This document shows, piece by piece, positions 35,953 through 45,921 of a stretch of DNA of 64,000 nucleotides (positions are counted from its first letter, which is position 1; the number at the start of each line of letters is the position of its first letter). The stretch comes from Marinobacter adhaerens HP15 (GTDB lineage Bacteria > Pseudomonadota > Gammaproteobacteria > Pseudomonadales > Oleiphilaceae): NCBI RefSeq assembly GCF_000166295.1, contig NC_017506.1:1240001-1304000 (forward strand), written 5' to 3'. The translations under genes and the position numbers were made by a program. Under the pieces are notes generated by a model. The model saw nothing but the letters and a program-made list of their open reading frames with translations, was not told where the DNA came from and ran no database searches.

Positions 35953-37290
35953 TTAGTCAGCCTTTGTGCGGATTCGCCCGGCCCAGTCCTCAACTCGAAG
36001 CATGAGATCGGCAACGTCAATGCGGGTAAGCCGGCCATCCTGTACTTGTGGTACGCCGTTAATCCAGCTGTGGCTTACTGATCGACCATGGTTGCTGTAT
36101 ACGAGGTGCGAAGCCGGGTCGTAGACCGGCTGCAAAAACGGGTCGCTCAGGTCAATGGCAATGATGTCCGCCAACTTGCCCTCGGCCAGAGAACCCAGTT
36201 CATGGTCCCGCCCCAGAGCCCTTGCCCCGTTGATGGTGGCCATCTGCAGGGCCTTGTGCGCCGATAGCGCCGAGGCATCATTGGCCACTACTTTGGCCAT
36301 CATGGCGGCAGTCCGGAGTTCCCCGAACAGATCGAGGTCGTTGTTGCTGGCGGCGCCGTCGGTGCCTATGGCGACGTTAATCCCGCTATCGAGGAGTTCC
36401 TGCACCGGACAAAGGCCGCTGGCCAGCTTCAGATTCGATTCCGGGCAGTGGATAACATGGGCGCCCGTTTGTTTAAGCAAGCTGATATCGCTGGCATCAA
36501 TCTGGGTCATGTGTACGCACTGGGTCTCTGGGCGGAGCAGGCCGAGATCCGCCAGTCGGGCTGTCGGCCGTTGACCCAGCTTTTCAGTAGCCTCGGCCAC
36601 TTCGAATGCCGTTTCGTGCAGGTGGATCTGGATGGCTGCGCCGGTCTTTTCCGAGAGCCGGACGGCTTCAATCATCGGGCCGTCGGACACGGTGTAGGGT
36701 GCATGGGGGCCAATGGCCGGCATGATGTAGCCATCGTTTTTCCAGCTGTCGATAAAGTCAGCGCCCTTGCGCAGGTATTCCTCGGGGCCGGCACCCCACG
36801 GCGTCGGGAAGTCGAGCAGCGGAAAACAGACTTGCGCACGAATGCCCGTATCGTGCGCCATCTGAGCCGCAATTTCCGGGAAGAAATACATGTCAGAAAA
36901 CGTGGTGGTTCCCGTACGCAGCATCTCGGCCATGGCCAGTTGGGTCCCATCGGCAATGAACTGCTCGCTGATAAAGCGACCTTCGGCCGGCCAGATATGG
37001 TCATTCAGCCAGGTCATCAGCGGAAGATCGTCTGCCATGCCCCTGAACAGGCTCATGGCCGCGTGGCCGTGCATGTTGATCAGGCCGGGCATGACGACGT
37101 GGTTCGGAAGATCAACGGTTTCCCGGGTTCTGAACGATCTGTCCGCCTGTTCCTGGGGAATGACTGCGGCAAGGCGGTCACCCTGGATAATCACTGCATA
37201 ATGCTCAAGTACCGTGCCTGCCGGCTCAATCGGGATCAGCCAGCGCGCGTTGATGCGAATATCGGCTGCGGTGATAGTGTCTGCCGTCAT
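35953..37290 (-). CDS. mtaD: 5-methylthioadenosine/S-adenosylhomocysteine deaminase
   Basis: 445 residues, amidohydrolase superfamily. Metal ligands are visible in [10 protein letters not shown] (HxH), [16 protein letters not shown] and [12 protein letters not shown]. MtaD deaminates methylthioadenosine to methylthioinosine in the alternative salvage path. It is divergent from mtnA, the next pathway section, across a 112-bp gap with two perfect palindromes. Neighbour order (ubiG, mtaD, mtnA) is as in Pseudomonas. Confidence 0.93.
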   Translation of the reverse strand: MTADTITAADIRINARWLIPIEPAGTVLEHYAVIIQGDRLAAVIPQEQADRSFRTRETVDLPNHVVMPGLINMHGHAAMSLFRGMADDLPLMTWLNDHIWPAEGRFISEQFIADGTQLAMAEMLRTGTTTFSDMYFFPEIAAQMAHDTGIRAQVCFPLLDFPTPWGAGPEEYLRKGADFIDSWKNDGYIMPAIGPHAPYTVSDGPMIEAVRLSEKTGAAIQIHLHETAFEVAEATEKLGQRPTARLADLGLLRPETQCVHMTQIDASDISLLKQTGAHVIHCPESNLKLASGLCPVQELLDSGINVAIGTDGAASNNDLDLFGELRTAAMMAKVVANDASALSAHKALQMATINGARALGRDHELGSLAEGKLADIIAIDLSDPFLQPVYDPASHLVYSNHGRSVSHSWINGVPQVQDGRLTRIDVADLMLRVEDWAGRIRTKAD

Positions 37291-37349
37291 TTATCCTGCC
37301 TTACAGCGCATGGCGCGGAGCTTCCACACCTTGAAAATGTAGCCCGGAA

Positions 37350-37364
37350 GTATAACCGTTATAC
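37350..37364. promoter_or_regulatory. Palindrome GTATAAC-C-GTTATAC between mtaD and mtnA
   Basis: A perfect 15-base dyad in the middle of the divergent gap. Each half is also a -10-like TATAAC, one on each strand, so it may be a shared or face-to-face promoter element as well as an operator. Confidence 0.45.
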
Positions 37365-37370
37365 TGGCAG

Positions 37371-37386
37371 TTTTCAGCGCTGAAAA
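37371..37386. promoter_or_regulatory. Palindrome TTTTCAGCGCTGAAAA between mtaD and mtnA
   Basis: A perfect 16-base palindrome, 16 bp before the mtnA ATG and only six bases from the other dyad. It would overlap transcription or translation initiation of mtnA, so it is a good repressor-site candidate. The regulator is not known. Confidence 0.45.
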
Positions 37387-37402
37387 ACCGGAGCAGTCTT
37401 CT

Positions 37403-38467
37403 ATGACAACAACCCCGAAACCCTCCCAAGAACGGGCCATTGGCACCGTTGCGATTCGCTGGCACGGCAGCAGTCTTGAGCTGCTGGATCAACGCCTGCT
37501 GCCGGGAGAGGAGCACTGGATAACGCTGGAAGGCGCTGCCGGGGTAGCGCAGAGTATCCGGGATATGGTGGTTCGGGGCGCTCCTGCAATCGGCATCAGT
37601 GCAGCCTACGGGGTGGCCCTTGCGGCCAGACATGCCGGTGGCGGGGACTGGAAGGCCGAAATCAAACAGGCCATTCGCGAGCTTGCAGCTTCACGTCCGA
37701 CCGCAGTAAACCTGTTCTGGGCGCTGCAGCGCATGGAAAGGATTTTCCACGCGTGCCATTCGCTGGACGAAGCGGTAAAACGCCTGGCCTCGGAGGCCCG
37801 GGCCATACATGAGGAAGACCTGGCCGCCAACTTTGCCATGGCGGACCATGCCCTTGAGTTTATCGGAGCAGAGGCACCGTTTTCGGTGCTGACCCATTGC
37901 AATACCGGTGCATTGGCCACCGGGGGCTACGGTACGGCACTGGGCGTTGTTCGTCGTCTCTATGAGGAAAAGCTGCTGGCAGACGTCTATGCCGACGAGA
38001 CTCGCCCCTGGCTTCAGGGTGGCCGGTTGACGGCCTGGGAACTTTCACGCGACGGCATTCCCGTCACGTTGAATGCCGATGGTGCCGCTGCCGCCATCAT
38101 GGCCCGGAAAGACGTACGCTGGGTGATCGTCGGCGCGGATCGAATAACTGCCAATGGTGATGTGGTCAACAAGATCGGCACCTACAGCCTGGCGGTTCTG
38201 GCCCGCCATCACAAAGTGGGCTTCATGGTGGTCGCGCCTTCAAGCACGGTGGACATGGCCACGGCGTCAGGGGCAGATGTGGCCATTGAGGAGCGCGACG
38301 GCATTGAGATCCGGGAGATACGCGGTATCGGGTTGGCGCCGGAAGGCATCAACGTATTCAATCCGGTCTTTGACGTGACACCGGCAAGCCTGATCGACGC
38401 GATCGTTACTGAAAAGGGCGTGGTGCATAACCCGAATATAACCGGTATGCAGGCGTTATTTGGTTGA
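37403..38467 (+). CDS. mtnA: Methylthioribose-1-phosphate isomerase
   Basis: 354 residues. [22 protein letters not shown] near residue 55 and [19 protein letters not shown] (the catalytic Cys) are signatures, with [16 protein letters not shown] holding the catalytic Asp. It converts methylthioribose-1-phosphate to methylthioribulose-1-phosphate in methionine salvage. The ATG follows a GGAG. Its last 12 bases overlap the 3' end of the convergent XRE gene. Other mtn genes are not in the window. Confidence 0.97.
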   Translation: MTTTPKPSQERAIGTVAIRWHGSSLELLDQRLLPGEEHWITLEGAAGVAQSIRDMVVRGAPAIGISAAYGVALAARHAGGGDWKAEIKQAIRELAASRPTAVNLFWALQRMERIFHACHSLDEAVKRLASEARAIHEEDLAANFAMADHALEFIGAEAPFSVLTHCNTGALATGGYGTALGVVRRLYEEKLLADVYADETRPWLQGGRLTAWELSRDGIPVTLNADGAAAAIMARKDVRWVIVGADRITANGDVVNKIGTYSLAVLARHHKVGFMVVAPSSTVDMATASGADVAIEERDGIEIREIRGIGLAPEGINVFNPVFDVTPASLIDAIVTEKGVVHNPNITGMQALFG

Positions 38468-39256
38468 CGGTGGGGTGCGCTCCGGCTGCTTCTTTTTGGC
38501 GGCAGGCTTGTCTGGTGACCTTTTCACGTCGGGGTGCTTTTCCTCGTAGGTGGCCCTGAGTTCGGCCACCTGCCGTTCCTGCTCCTCAATAAAGTGCAGG
38601 GACATTTCAAAGCTTTGACGGGTGAACTCCAGCACTTTCTGGAAACCTTCATCCGAGAGCGTGCGAGCGTCATCATGCCGGCGGAAGATGTTGATAAACT
38701 CCCGCTCCCGCTCAAATTGCAGGGGCAGTCTCGCCACGCCCCAGTCATTCAGAATCTGCCAGACTTCGGGATTGTAGTTGCGCGTGGTGCGCATGATGAA
38801 CGGGATGGGATCGTTTCTGGCAATGAGGGCTGCCAGACGTAGTATCAGTTCGAAGGACAGGGTGGTGGTGCCGTTCTCTATAGCCTCCAGGACGGACTTG
38901 TCCCGCAGGTTAAGGGCCTCGCTCATTTCAGATACGGTGAGGCCGGCCACTTCGCGGATGTCTTTGAGAGACTGGCCTGCTGTGAGCATTGCCCGCAGCT
39001 GATCCTGGGAATTGATCAGCGCCCGGCCCACCCGAAGAGACGTATCCGTCGCCTTGACCCCGAAGCGGAGCGCAGACCCGGTAAGGCTTGCCAGGCGGTC
39101 GATCAGGCCTTCCGGCGTTCGTTCCTGAGCCGCCGGTTTCTCCAACCCTTCCACTTCCTCCAGGGAGCGCATGGCATGTAGCGCGTCCAGTAGCATGTCT
39201 TGCAACATCCGTGCTTTCTGGTGGCTATCCTGTCCGCCTGCGTCCTTCTCAGTCAT
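38456..39256 (-). CDS. XRE-family helix-turn-helix protein
   Basis: 266 residues. A Cro/C1-type helix-turn-helix occupies about 98-150 ([19 protein letters not shown], then [17 protein letters not shown]). The flanks are charged helices, and the C-terminus is a basic, Pro/Lys-rich tail ([13 protein letters not shown]). It starts 20 bp after the prc stop, so it is probably co-transcribed with prc. Target genes unknown. Confidence 0.88.
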   Translation of the reverse strand: MTEKDAGGQDSHQKARMLQDMLLDALHAMRSLEEVEGLEKPAAQERTPEGLIDRLASLTGSALRFGVKATDTSLRVGRALINSQDQLRAMLTAGQSLKDIREVAGLTVSEMSEALNLRDKSVLEAIENGTTTLSFELILRLAALIARNDPIPFIMRTTRNYNPEVWQILNDWGVARLPLQFEREREFINIFRRHDDARTLSDEGFQKVLEFTRQSFEMSLHFIEEQERQVAELRATYEEKHPDVKRSPDKPAAKKKQPERTPPSTK

Positions 39257-39275
39257 GAGACTTGGAGCTGCCTGT

Positions 39276-41459
39276 TCAACGTGTCACTGCGGCGGCCGGA
39301 GACTGTGCCGCAAATTGCTGGGGATCCAGGATCGATGCCATGCGGTTATCAAGGTCCAGCATGTCGGCCATGATATGTCCACCTTCCCGTATCACGAAAT
39401 CCAGCTCCTCATCGGTGGAATTCAGGTCCGCCGCCTGCTGGTCTTGCCAGTCTTCAAGGTCTTCCAGCGACTCGAACGGTGTCTGGCCTTTCAGTTCACG
39501 ACGGGCATTTGCGATCGTGAGCCGTGTGCGTTCAATCTGTTCGTGCTCAGCGCGGCGTTCTTCCAGGTTGAGGCTGACGCTGTCGGTGGCGCGCTGTTTG
39601 GTCAGGAAGTCGATCTCCTGCTGCAGCAGGCTGAACTCAGGGTTGGTTGAGAACCGCTCTTCGTGCCGCTTGCGAAGCTCATCGATAATGCCGCTGAAAT
39701 CGAAGTAGCGTGTATGCGGCACGGCCTCGATCTGGTCCCAGGGCAGGGCATGATCCAGGGCGTCCTCACCGATGCGGGTCTTGTCGATACGAGAAGGAAT
39801 CTCGATGTCCGGGATAACCCCTTTGTGTTGCGTGGAGCCGCCGGATACCCGATAGAACTTGGACTGGGTGATCTTGAGTTGCCCGTGGTTCAGGGGACGC
39901 ACAGCCTGAACGGTGCCCTTGCCAAAGGTCTGGGAACCGACAACCAGTCCGCGGCCATAGTCCTGGATGGCGCCGGCGAAAATTTCGGACGCTGACGCAC
40001 TCATGCGGTTGGTGAGTACCACCAGAGGCCCGTCGTAGGCCACGGAAGGATCCTCGTCATTGAGTACCTGCACATCGTTATTGGCGTTGCGAATCTGAAC
40101 GGTGGGGCCCTTGTCAATAAACAGGCCGACCAGATCATTGGCTTCGTGCAGCGCACCACCGCCGTTGTTTCGCAAATCCATCACCAGGCCGTCAACGCCG
40201 TCGGCTTCGAGCTCCGCAATCAGGTTGCGGACATCGCGGGTCGTGCTCTTGTAATTCGGGTCACCAGCCTGCATGGCCTGGAAATCCGCATAGAACGTGG
40301 GGATGGTAATGACGCCAATCGTATATTCCTTGCCGCCACGTTCAAGACGTATGGTGTCCTTGCTGGCGCTCTGCTCTTCCAGCTTTACTTCATCGCGTTT
40401 GATGGCGATGGTCTCGGTAATGGTCTCGTCGGAGGCATTGGCCGGAATCACTTCCAGTGTGACGGTCGAATTGCGCGGCCCACGAATCAGATCCACCACT
40501 TCGTCCAGACGCCAACCGATCACATTCACCGGTTTTTCGTCTTCCTGTGCGACAGAAACAATGCGATCTGCGGGCTCAAGCTGACCCTGCTTGGAGGCGG
40601 GCCCGCCGGGTACCAGTCTCACCACCTTGGTGTATTCGTTGTCCGACTGAAGCACAGCACCGATGCCTTCCAGTGAAAGGCTCATGTTGATATTGAAGTT
40701 TTCGGAGGTGCGCGGCGAAAAGTAGGACGTGTGCGGGTCCCACATGCCGGTAAACGCATTCATATAGGCCTGGAAGGCATCTTCACTGCGGGCCTGGTAC
40801 GCGCGCTTCAACTGGCCTTCGTAGCGGCGGCGCAGGGTTTCAACGATGGCTTCGTCTTCTGCCCCGTTCAGGCGCTGAGCCAGCACCGCATTTTTAATGC
40901 GCTTGACCCAGAGATCGTCCAGGGCCTTGGCGTTCGATTCCCAGTCCGCTTTCGAGCGGTCGACCAGAATACTTTCGTTGGCCGAGAAATCCAGCGTGTC
41001 GATGCCCTTGTCGATTGTTTCCAGAGCAAACTGGAGGCGCTCGATAATCCGTTGCTGAACCAGATTGTAAATATCGAACCCGGGCTGAAGCTGACCTGTT
41101 TTCAGGGCAGAGCCGAGTTGAGTGCGGATTTTGTCGAACTTCGCAATGTCGTCCTGCGAAAGATAGATTCTCTGCCCGTCGAGGTAATCCAGGTAGGCAT
41201 CAAACACATCTCCGGAGAGTTCATCGCTGATTCCGAGGTCCCGGAAGTGGGTAAACTGCAGTTGACGGGCGATCAGGATATTGGCTCGCGCCTGATCAAT
41301 CGTCGGTGCAACTGGCTCGTACACGTCTGGAGTTTCAACGTTCGCATGAAGCCCCAGTGGCGCAGACAACAGCAATGCTACAGTCATTGCCTTGCACACC
41401 CCGAACCGAACAGATCCGGCCGAAGAGCGACGAGCCATAATTCTTTCCGCGATGGTCAT
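39276..41459 (-). CDS. prc: Tail-specific protease (carboxy-terminal processing)
   Basis: 727 residues. The N-terminal hydrophobic stretch (VCKAMTVALLLSAPLGLHA) is a signal peptide, so it is periplasmic. A PDZ domain (about 235-330; SLEGIGAVLQ, VPGGPASKQGQLEPADRIVS) precedes an S41 protease domain with Ser in MSASASEIFAG and Lys in SQTFGKGTVQ. The C-terminal DUF3340-like helical part is rich in Glu and Arg. Prc degrades misfolded or tagged envelope proteins, often with an adaptor. ATG 41438 is an alternative start. Confidence 0.95.
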   Translation of the reverse strand: MTIAERIMARRSSAGSVRFGVCKAMTVALLLSAPLGLHANVETPDVYEPVAPTIDQARANILIARQLQFTHFRDLGISDELSGDVFDAYLDYLDGQRIYLSQDDIAKFDKIRTQLGSALKTGQLQPGFDIYNLVQQRIIERLQFALETIDKGIDTLDFSANESILVDRSKADWESNAKALDDLWVKRIKNAVLAQRLNGAEDEAIVETLRRRYEGQLKRAYQARSEDAFQAYMNAFTGMWDPHTSYFSPRTSENFNINMSLSLEGIGAVLQSDNEYTKVVRLVPGGPASKQGQLEPADRIVSVAQEDEKPVNVIGWRLDEVVDLIRGPRNSTVTLEVIPANASDETITETIAIKRDEVKLEEQSASKDTIRLERGGKEYTIGVITIPTFYADFQAMQAGDPNYKSTTRDVRNLIAELEADGVDGLVMDLRNNGGGALHEANDLVGLFIDKGPTVQIRNANNDVQVLNDEDPSVAYDGPLVVLTNRMSASASEIFAGAIQDYGRGLVVGSQTFGKGTVQAVRPLNHGQLKITQSKFYRVSGGSTQHKGVIPDIEIPSRIDKTRIGEDALDHALPWDQIEAVPHTRYFDFSGIIDELRKRHEERFSTNPEFSLLQQEIDFLTKQRATDSVSLNLEERRAEHEQIERTRLTIANARRELKGQTPFESLEDLEDWQDQQAADLNSTDEELDFVIREGGHIMADMLDLDNRMASILDPQQFAAQSPAAAVTR

Positions 41460-41656
41460 AAATGCTTACCCGACGGTGTTGGTAGCCCCTCGGTTTGCGA
41501 GGGAGTGTCTACCCGTGACTTATTAAATTTATTGTAGGCAAGCACTACACCCGATGCCATAGGCAGGGCGTATCGGATCGTGACAATCTGTCCATGAAGA
41601 CGCCACGTTCGTAACCGAGGGATCATCAGGGTTGAGGCGTGTTGCACACGGGGAAA

Positions 41657-41688
41657 CTGCCGGGAGAATCGGTAAATCCTCCCGGCAG
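41657..41688 (-). terminator. Terminator of the beta-oxidation operon
   Basis: CTGCCGGGAG and CTCCCGGCAG form a ten-base-pair stem 20 bp after the stop of the hydratase/dehydrogenase gene; on the minus strand it is followed by TTTCCCC, a short pyrimidine tail. Confidence 0.7.
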
Positions 41689-41707
41689 CAGACGTGCAGA
41701 GGCTGAA

Positions 41708-43858
41708 TCAGGCGAACGGTGTGTTCGTTTCCGCCTTTTCCTGCAACAGTTTGGGTGGTGCAAAGCGTTCACCATAGGTCTCGGCGAGCGCCGATGCCCG
41801 CTCCGTGAATGCTCTCACGCCATACTGATTGATGAACTGAATCGCGCCACCGGTCCACGGCGCATAGCCGATGCCAAAGATACTGCCGATATTCGCATCC
41901 TCTACCGTTCGCAATACGCCTTCCTCCAGACAACGAACGGTTTCGATGGCCTGAATGAAGAGGATCCGGTCTTTCAGCTCCTGTAGTTTGACCGTTCTTG
42001 CCTTCTCCGCGTTCACGAACAGAGTTTCCAGCTCCGGCCAGAGGTGTTTCTTGCCGTTGGCAGGGTACTCGTAGAAGCCCGCGCCCGCAGCCTTGCCCTT
42101 GCGGCCATGTTCGTTGACCATCGCATCAATGACGGCCTCCGCGGGGTGGGGATTCCAGGTTCCGCCGGCGGCTTCGGTATCCTTCCTGCTCTGGTCCCGG
42201 ATGTGTTGCATCAGGGTCATGCTGACTTCGTCGGAAATCGCCAGTGGCCCGACGGGCATACCGGCCAGCACCCCCGCGTTTTCAATGCTCGCTGGATGAA
42301 TACCTTCGCCAAGCATGCAGATGCCCTCGTTGACGAAGGTCCCAAAGACCCGCGAGGTAAAGAACCCTCGACTGTCGTTGACCACCACGGGAATCTTTCC
42401 GATCTGCTGAACGTAGTCAAACGAGCGCGCCAGGGTTTCATCCGAGGTTTTTTCGCCGACGATGATTTCTACCAGCTGCATCTTGTCGACCGGTGAGAAG
42501 AAATGCAGGCCAATGAAGTTCTCGGCGTTCGCAGAGGCTCCGGCGAGCTGGGTAATGGGGATGGTTGAGGTGTTGGACGCAAAAATCCCGTTTGCCACCA
42601 GTTTGGGTTCCGCTTCCTGGGTCACTTTTGCCTTCAGTCCACTGTCCTCGAAGACCGCCTCGATCACCAGATCACAGCCTTCCAGATCGTCTGACGAATC
42701 GGTGGCCTTGATGCGGCTCAGGATGTCTGCCTTCTGTTCTTCGGTCATTCGGCCACGACTGACCTTCTTGGCGAGCAGGTTCTCCGAGTAGCTTTTGCCT
42801 TTTTCGGCATTTTCAACGGAGACGTCTTTCAGCACCACATCGATACCCCGTGTCGCCGTTGAATAGGCGATACCTGCGCCCATCATGCCTGCGCCCAGAA
42901 CACCCACCTTGCGGAAGGTTTCTTTCTCAACGCCCTCGGGGCGGCTGCCGCCCGCCTTGATGGCGTTCAACTGAAACCAGAAGGTGCCGGTCATGTTCTT
43001 GGCAACCTGGCCGATCACCAGTTCCGCAAAATACCGGGTCTCGATCAGGCTGCCGTTATCGAAATCGACCTGAGCGCCTTCAACGGCAGCGGAAAGTATG
43101 CGCTCCGGGGCCGGATAGCAGCCTTTGGTCTTCTGCTTCAGCATGGCCGGAGCGATCGCCAGCTTCTGCGCCATGGCAGGATGGTGGGGCGCGCCACCCG
43201 GGAACCTGAAGCCTTTCTGGTCCCACGGCTGCTGACATTTCGGGTTGGCCTCAATGAACGCTCGGGCTTTCGTGATCATATCGTCGGCAGAATCTGCCAG
43301 TTCGTTGATAATGCCGGCCTTGAGCGCAGCTTTCGGATTTACCTTTTTGCCTTCCATCAGGAACGGGAAGGCTGCCTCCAGGCCAATCATTCGAGGCAGT
43401 CGCTGGGTGCCCCCGCCACCCGGCAGCAGGCCCAGAGTCACTTCCGGCAGTCCAAGTTGAATGCTGTCGTCATTGATGGCGACACGGTAATGGCAGGCGA
43501 GTGCAATCTCGAGGCCGCCACCCAGGGCGGAGCCGTTGATGGCAGCCACCACGGGCTTTCCGGTGGTTTCCAGAAACCGCATGTGGGATTTCAGGCCGTT
43601 GACCATATCCTCGAAAGTTCTGGCGTCTTCGCGGGTGACCTTATGCAGTTCTTTCAGGTCGCCGCCGGCGAAAAACGTCTTTTTGGCGGAGGCAATGATG
43701 ATGCCGCGAATGTTATCCAGGTCTTCCTTCACTTTTGCGGCGGTTTCCGAGAGGGCGTCCCGGAAAGCAGCGTTCATGGTGTTGGCGGACTGGCCGGGCA
43801 TATCGATGGTGAGGGTCAGGATCTGGTCTGAACCCAGTTCGTAACGAATAGCACTCAT
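41708..43858 (-). CDS. Enoyl-CoA hydratase / 3-hydroxyacyl-CoA dehydrogenase fusion
   Basis: 716 residues, the FadB/FadJ alpha-subunit layout. The N-terminal crotonase domain has SALGGGLEIALACHYRVA (oxyanion hole) and LPEVTLGLLPGGGGTQRLPR (catalytic Glu). The dehydrogenase part has VGVLGAGMMGAGIAYSTATRG for NAD and HFFSPVDKMQLVEI with the catalytic His. It hydrates and oxidises trans-2-enoyl-CoA in beta-oxidation. It follows the thiolase gene by 29 bp, so the pair forms a complete operon; which chain lengths it uses cannot be told. Confidence 0.94.
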   Translation of the reverse strand: MSAIRYELGSDQILTLTIDMPGQSANTMNAAFRDALSETAAKVKEDLDNIRGIIIASAKKTFFAGGDLKELHKVTREDARTFEDMVNGLKSHMRFLETTGKPVVAAINGSALGGGLEIALACHYRVAINDDSIQLGLPEVTLGLLPGGGGTQRLPRMIGLEAAFPFLMEGKKVNPKAALKAGIINELADSADDMITKARAFIEANPKCQQPWDQKGFRFPGGAPHHPAMAQKLAIAPAMLKQKTKGCYPAPERILSAAVEGAQVDFDNGSLIETRYFAELVIGQVAKNMTGTFWFQLNAIKAGGSRPEGVEKETFRKVGVLGAGMMGAGIAYSTATRGIDVVLKDVSVENAEKGKSYSENLLAKKVSRGRMTEEQKADILSRIKATDSSDDLEGCDLVIEAVFEDSGLKAKVTQEAEPKLVANGIFASNTSTIPITQLAGASANAENFIGLHFFSPVDKMQLVEIIVGEKTSDETLARSFDYVQQIGKIPVVVNDSRGFFTSRVFGTFVNEGICMLGEGIHPASIENAGVLAGMPVGPLAISDEVSMTLMQHIRDQSRKDTEAAGGTWNPHPAEAVIDAMVNEHGRKGKAAGAGFYEYPANGKKHLWPELETLFVNAEKARTVKLQELKDRILFIQAIETVRCLEEGVLRTVEDANIGSIFGIGYAPWTGGAIQFINQYGVRAFTERASALAETYGERFAPPKLLQEKAETNTPFA

Positions 43859-43887
43859 AATTGGTTCTCCTGGAAAAGTGGACGGGT

Positions 43888-45096
43888 TCAGACGCGCTCA
43901 ATGATGGTGGCAATGCCCATGCCGCCACCGACGCACAGTGTGGCCAGGCCGTAGCGCAGCTCGCGCCGCTCCAGCTCATCCAGCAGGGTGCCAAGGATCA
44001 TGGCGCCGGTGGCACCCAGCGGGTGGCCCATGGCGATAGCCCCGCCGTTCACGTTCACTTTTTCGTCGGGAACCGAGAGTTCCCGCTGGAAGCGCATAAC
44101 CACAGAGGCGAAGGCCTCGTTCACTTCAAACAGATCGATCTGATCGGCAGTCATGCCCGCCTTTTCCAGTGCCTTGCGCGCTGCCGGGGCGGGGCCGGTG
44201 AGCATGATGGTGGGGTCTGTGCTGGTCACGGCCGTGGCGATGATGCGAGCGCGCGGCGTCAGCCCCATGGCTTTGCCCTTGGCTTCACTGCCGATGAGCA
44301 TGGCGGTGGCACCGTCGACGATACCTGAGGAGTTGCCGGCATGATGAACGTGGTTAATCTTCTCCACGTAGTGGTATTTCTCCCGGGCGACACCGTCGAA
44401 GCCCATCTCGCCCATCATCTGGAAGGAGGGTTTCAGGCCGGAAAGGCTTTCCAGGGAAGTGTTGCCACGCACATGCTCATCGCGATCAAGGATCACCACG
44501 CCATTCTGGTCAGTGATCGGAATGATGGACTTCGCAAAGTAGCCGTTCTGCCAGGCATTGGCCGCTTTCTGCTGGGATTTCACGGCAAAGCCATCAACGT
44601 CTTCACGGCTGAAGCCCTCAAGGGTGGCAATCAGGTCTGCGCCGATGCCCTGGGGCATGAAACCGGTATGTAGATTGGTTTCCGGATCTGTGGCCCAGGC
44701 TCCGCCGTCGGAGCCCATGGGCACCCGGGACATGGCCTCCACACCGCCGGCAACCACCATGTCCTCCCAGCCGGAACGAACTTTCATGGCTGCCAGATTC
44801 ACGGCTTCCAATCCGGAGGCGCAGAAACGGTTCAGGGTGACGCCCGCCACTTTTTCATCCCAGTCAGCGGCCAGCGCTGCCGTCTTGGCGATATCCGCAC
44901 CCTGGTCACCCACGGCGGTCACGCAGCCCATCACAATGTCGTCCACCTGGGCGGTATCCAGGCTGTTCCTCTCCTGCAGCGCATGGAGCACCGTGGTCAA
45001 CAGCGAGATGGGTTTGACGCTGTGAAGTGATCCATCTTTTTTTCCGCGCCCCCTGGGGGTGCGGACTGCATCGAAGATATAAGCCTCGGTGGTCAT
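43888..45096 (-). CDS. Thiolase (acetyl-CoA C-acyltransferase)
   Basis: 402 residues from ATG 45096, six bases after AGAGGA; six more codons upstream are open. [18 protein letters not shown] holds the nucleophile Cys, [15 protein letters not shown] the His, and the C-terminal [12 protein letters not shown] the second Cys. Beta-oxidation thiolase cleaving 3-ketoacyl-CoA. First gene of the operon with the hydratase/dehydrogenase. Confidence 0.94.
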   Translation of the reverse strand: MTTEAYIFDAVRTPRGRGKKDGSLHSVKPISLLTTVLHALQERNSLDTAQVDDIVMGCVTAVGDQGADIAKTAALAADWDEKVAGVTLNRFCASGLEAVNLAAMKVRSGWEDMVVAGGVEAMSRVPMGSDGGAWATDPETNLHTGFMPQGIGADLIATLEGFSREDVDGFAVKSQQKAANAWQNGYFAKSIIPITDQNGVVILDRDEHVRGNTSLESLSGLKPSFQMMGEMGFDGVAREKYHYVEKINHVHHAGNSSGIVDGATAMLIGSEAKGKAMGLTPRARIIATAVTSTDPTIMLTGPAPAARKALEKAGMTADQIDLFEVNEAFASVVMRFQRELSVPDEKVNVNGGAIAMGHPLGATGAMILGTLLDELERRELRYGLATLCVGGGMGIATIIERV

Positions 45097-45284
45097 TGCT
45101 TGTCCTCTGGTCATATTGTTTTCGGGTTTGATTTACCGATGACACAACCATAGCCGGTTGCGGTTGCAGGGGGTAATGACGCGGGCTGCCAATCGCATTG
45201 GCGAAATTGCTCATGAACCATGACAAGGAGGGGGCTGGCTTCTATGGTGTTAGAAACCGCAGACGAATTCGGGAGGCGGAAGCC

Positions 45285-45548
45285 ATGTCTCTGCGAGATG
45301 CAATCGACAATTTCTACGAGCGGCTGGTGGTGGATGCCATCGAGGCAACGCGGGAGGAGTCTGACACAGCGGACTATCTGACCGATGTTATGTGCGTGGC
45401 TCTCAACCGACTGCCCACACGGTATTACCGGCATTCAATCGATATGATGTTTTACCTGGCGGACGAGGAACTCAAGGGGATGAAACAGAAATCCCTGGCC
45501 GCCGTAAAGGAAGCCAGGGAATTCGTCAGGGAACATCAGCGGGAGTAG
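45285..45548 (+). CDS. ComFB-like protein
   Basis: 87 residues from ATG 45285, which has GGAGG eight bases upstream; the open frame upstream to 45198 is not conserved-looking. VALNRLPTRYYRHSIDMMFYL matches the late-competence ComFB family, which in other bacteria includes c-di-nucleotide binding proteins. The local role is unknown. Confidence 0.85.
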   Translation: MSLRDAIDNFYERLVVDAIEATREESDTADYLTDVMCVALNRLPTRYYRHSIDMMFYLADEELKGMKQKSLAAVKEAREFVREHQRE

Positions 45549-45561
45549 ACCGCTGGGCGCC

Positions 45562-45921
45562 TCAGGCCTCGTTCAGATTGGCGATAGCCCTGTTCAGTCG
45601 CTCAGCGAGCTCCGTGTCCGCGTTTTTGCCAGTGCCACCCAGGCACCAGGCTGCCAGCAGTTTCTCTACATCCTGCATTTGATCCGTGCTGTTGTCGGCG
45701 GAACCCATGCCATTGGCAAGGCGCTGAACCTGGATTTCCATGCGGCGCTGCTGATCGGCTTCGGGGGAGGGCACGCCGCAAAGGATTTCTGCGCGAATCA
45801 CCAGCTCGACCGGATCGCTGGCGTCTGACGTTTCGGCCAGCGCACCCCAGTGCTGAGGCGCTGATTCACTGCCGGACGGGCCCGCTGTGGCCGCCATCAC
45901 CAGAGACTGCCAGGAAGCCAT
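45562..45921 (-). CDS. Small unassigned protein overlapping the DUF349 gene
   Basis: 119 residues. Its ATG (45921) lies 25 bp inside the end of the DUF349 gene in another frame, suggesting coupled translation. The sequence is acidic and helical, with an Ala/Ser/Gly-rich N-terminus and no motif I recognise (EIQVQRLANGM, VEKLLAAWCLGGTGK). It would be the second gene of a two-gene unit. It could be an artefact, but codon use looks coding and the position is consistent. Confidence 0.65.
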   Translation of the reverse strand: MASWQSLVMAATAGPSGSESAPQHWGALAETSDASDPVELVIRAEILCGVPSPEADQQRRMEIQVQRLANGMGSADNSTDQMQDVEKLLAAWCLGGTGKNADTELAERLNRAIANLNEA

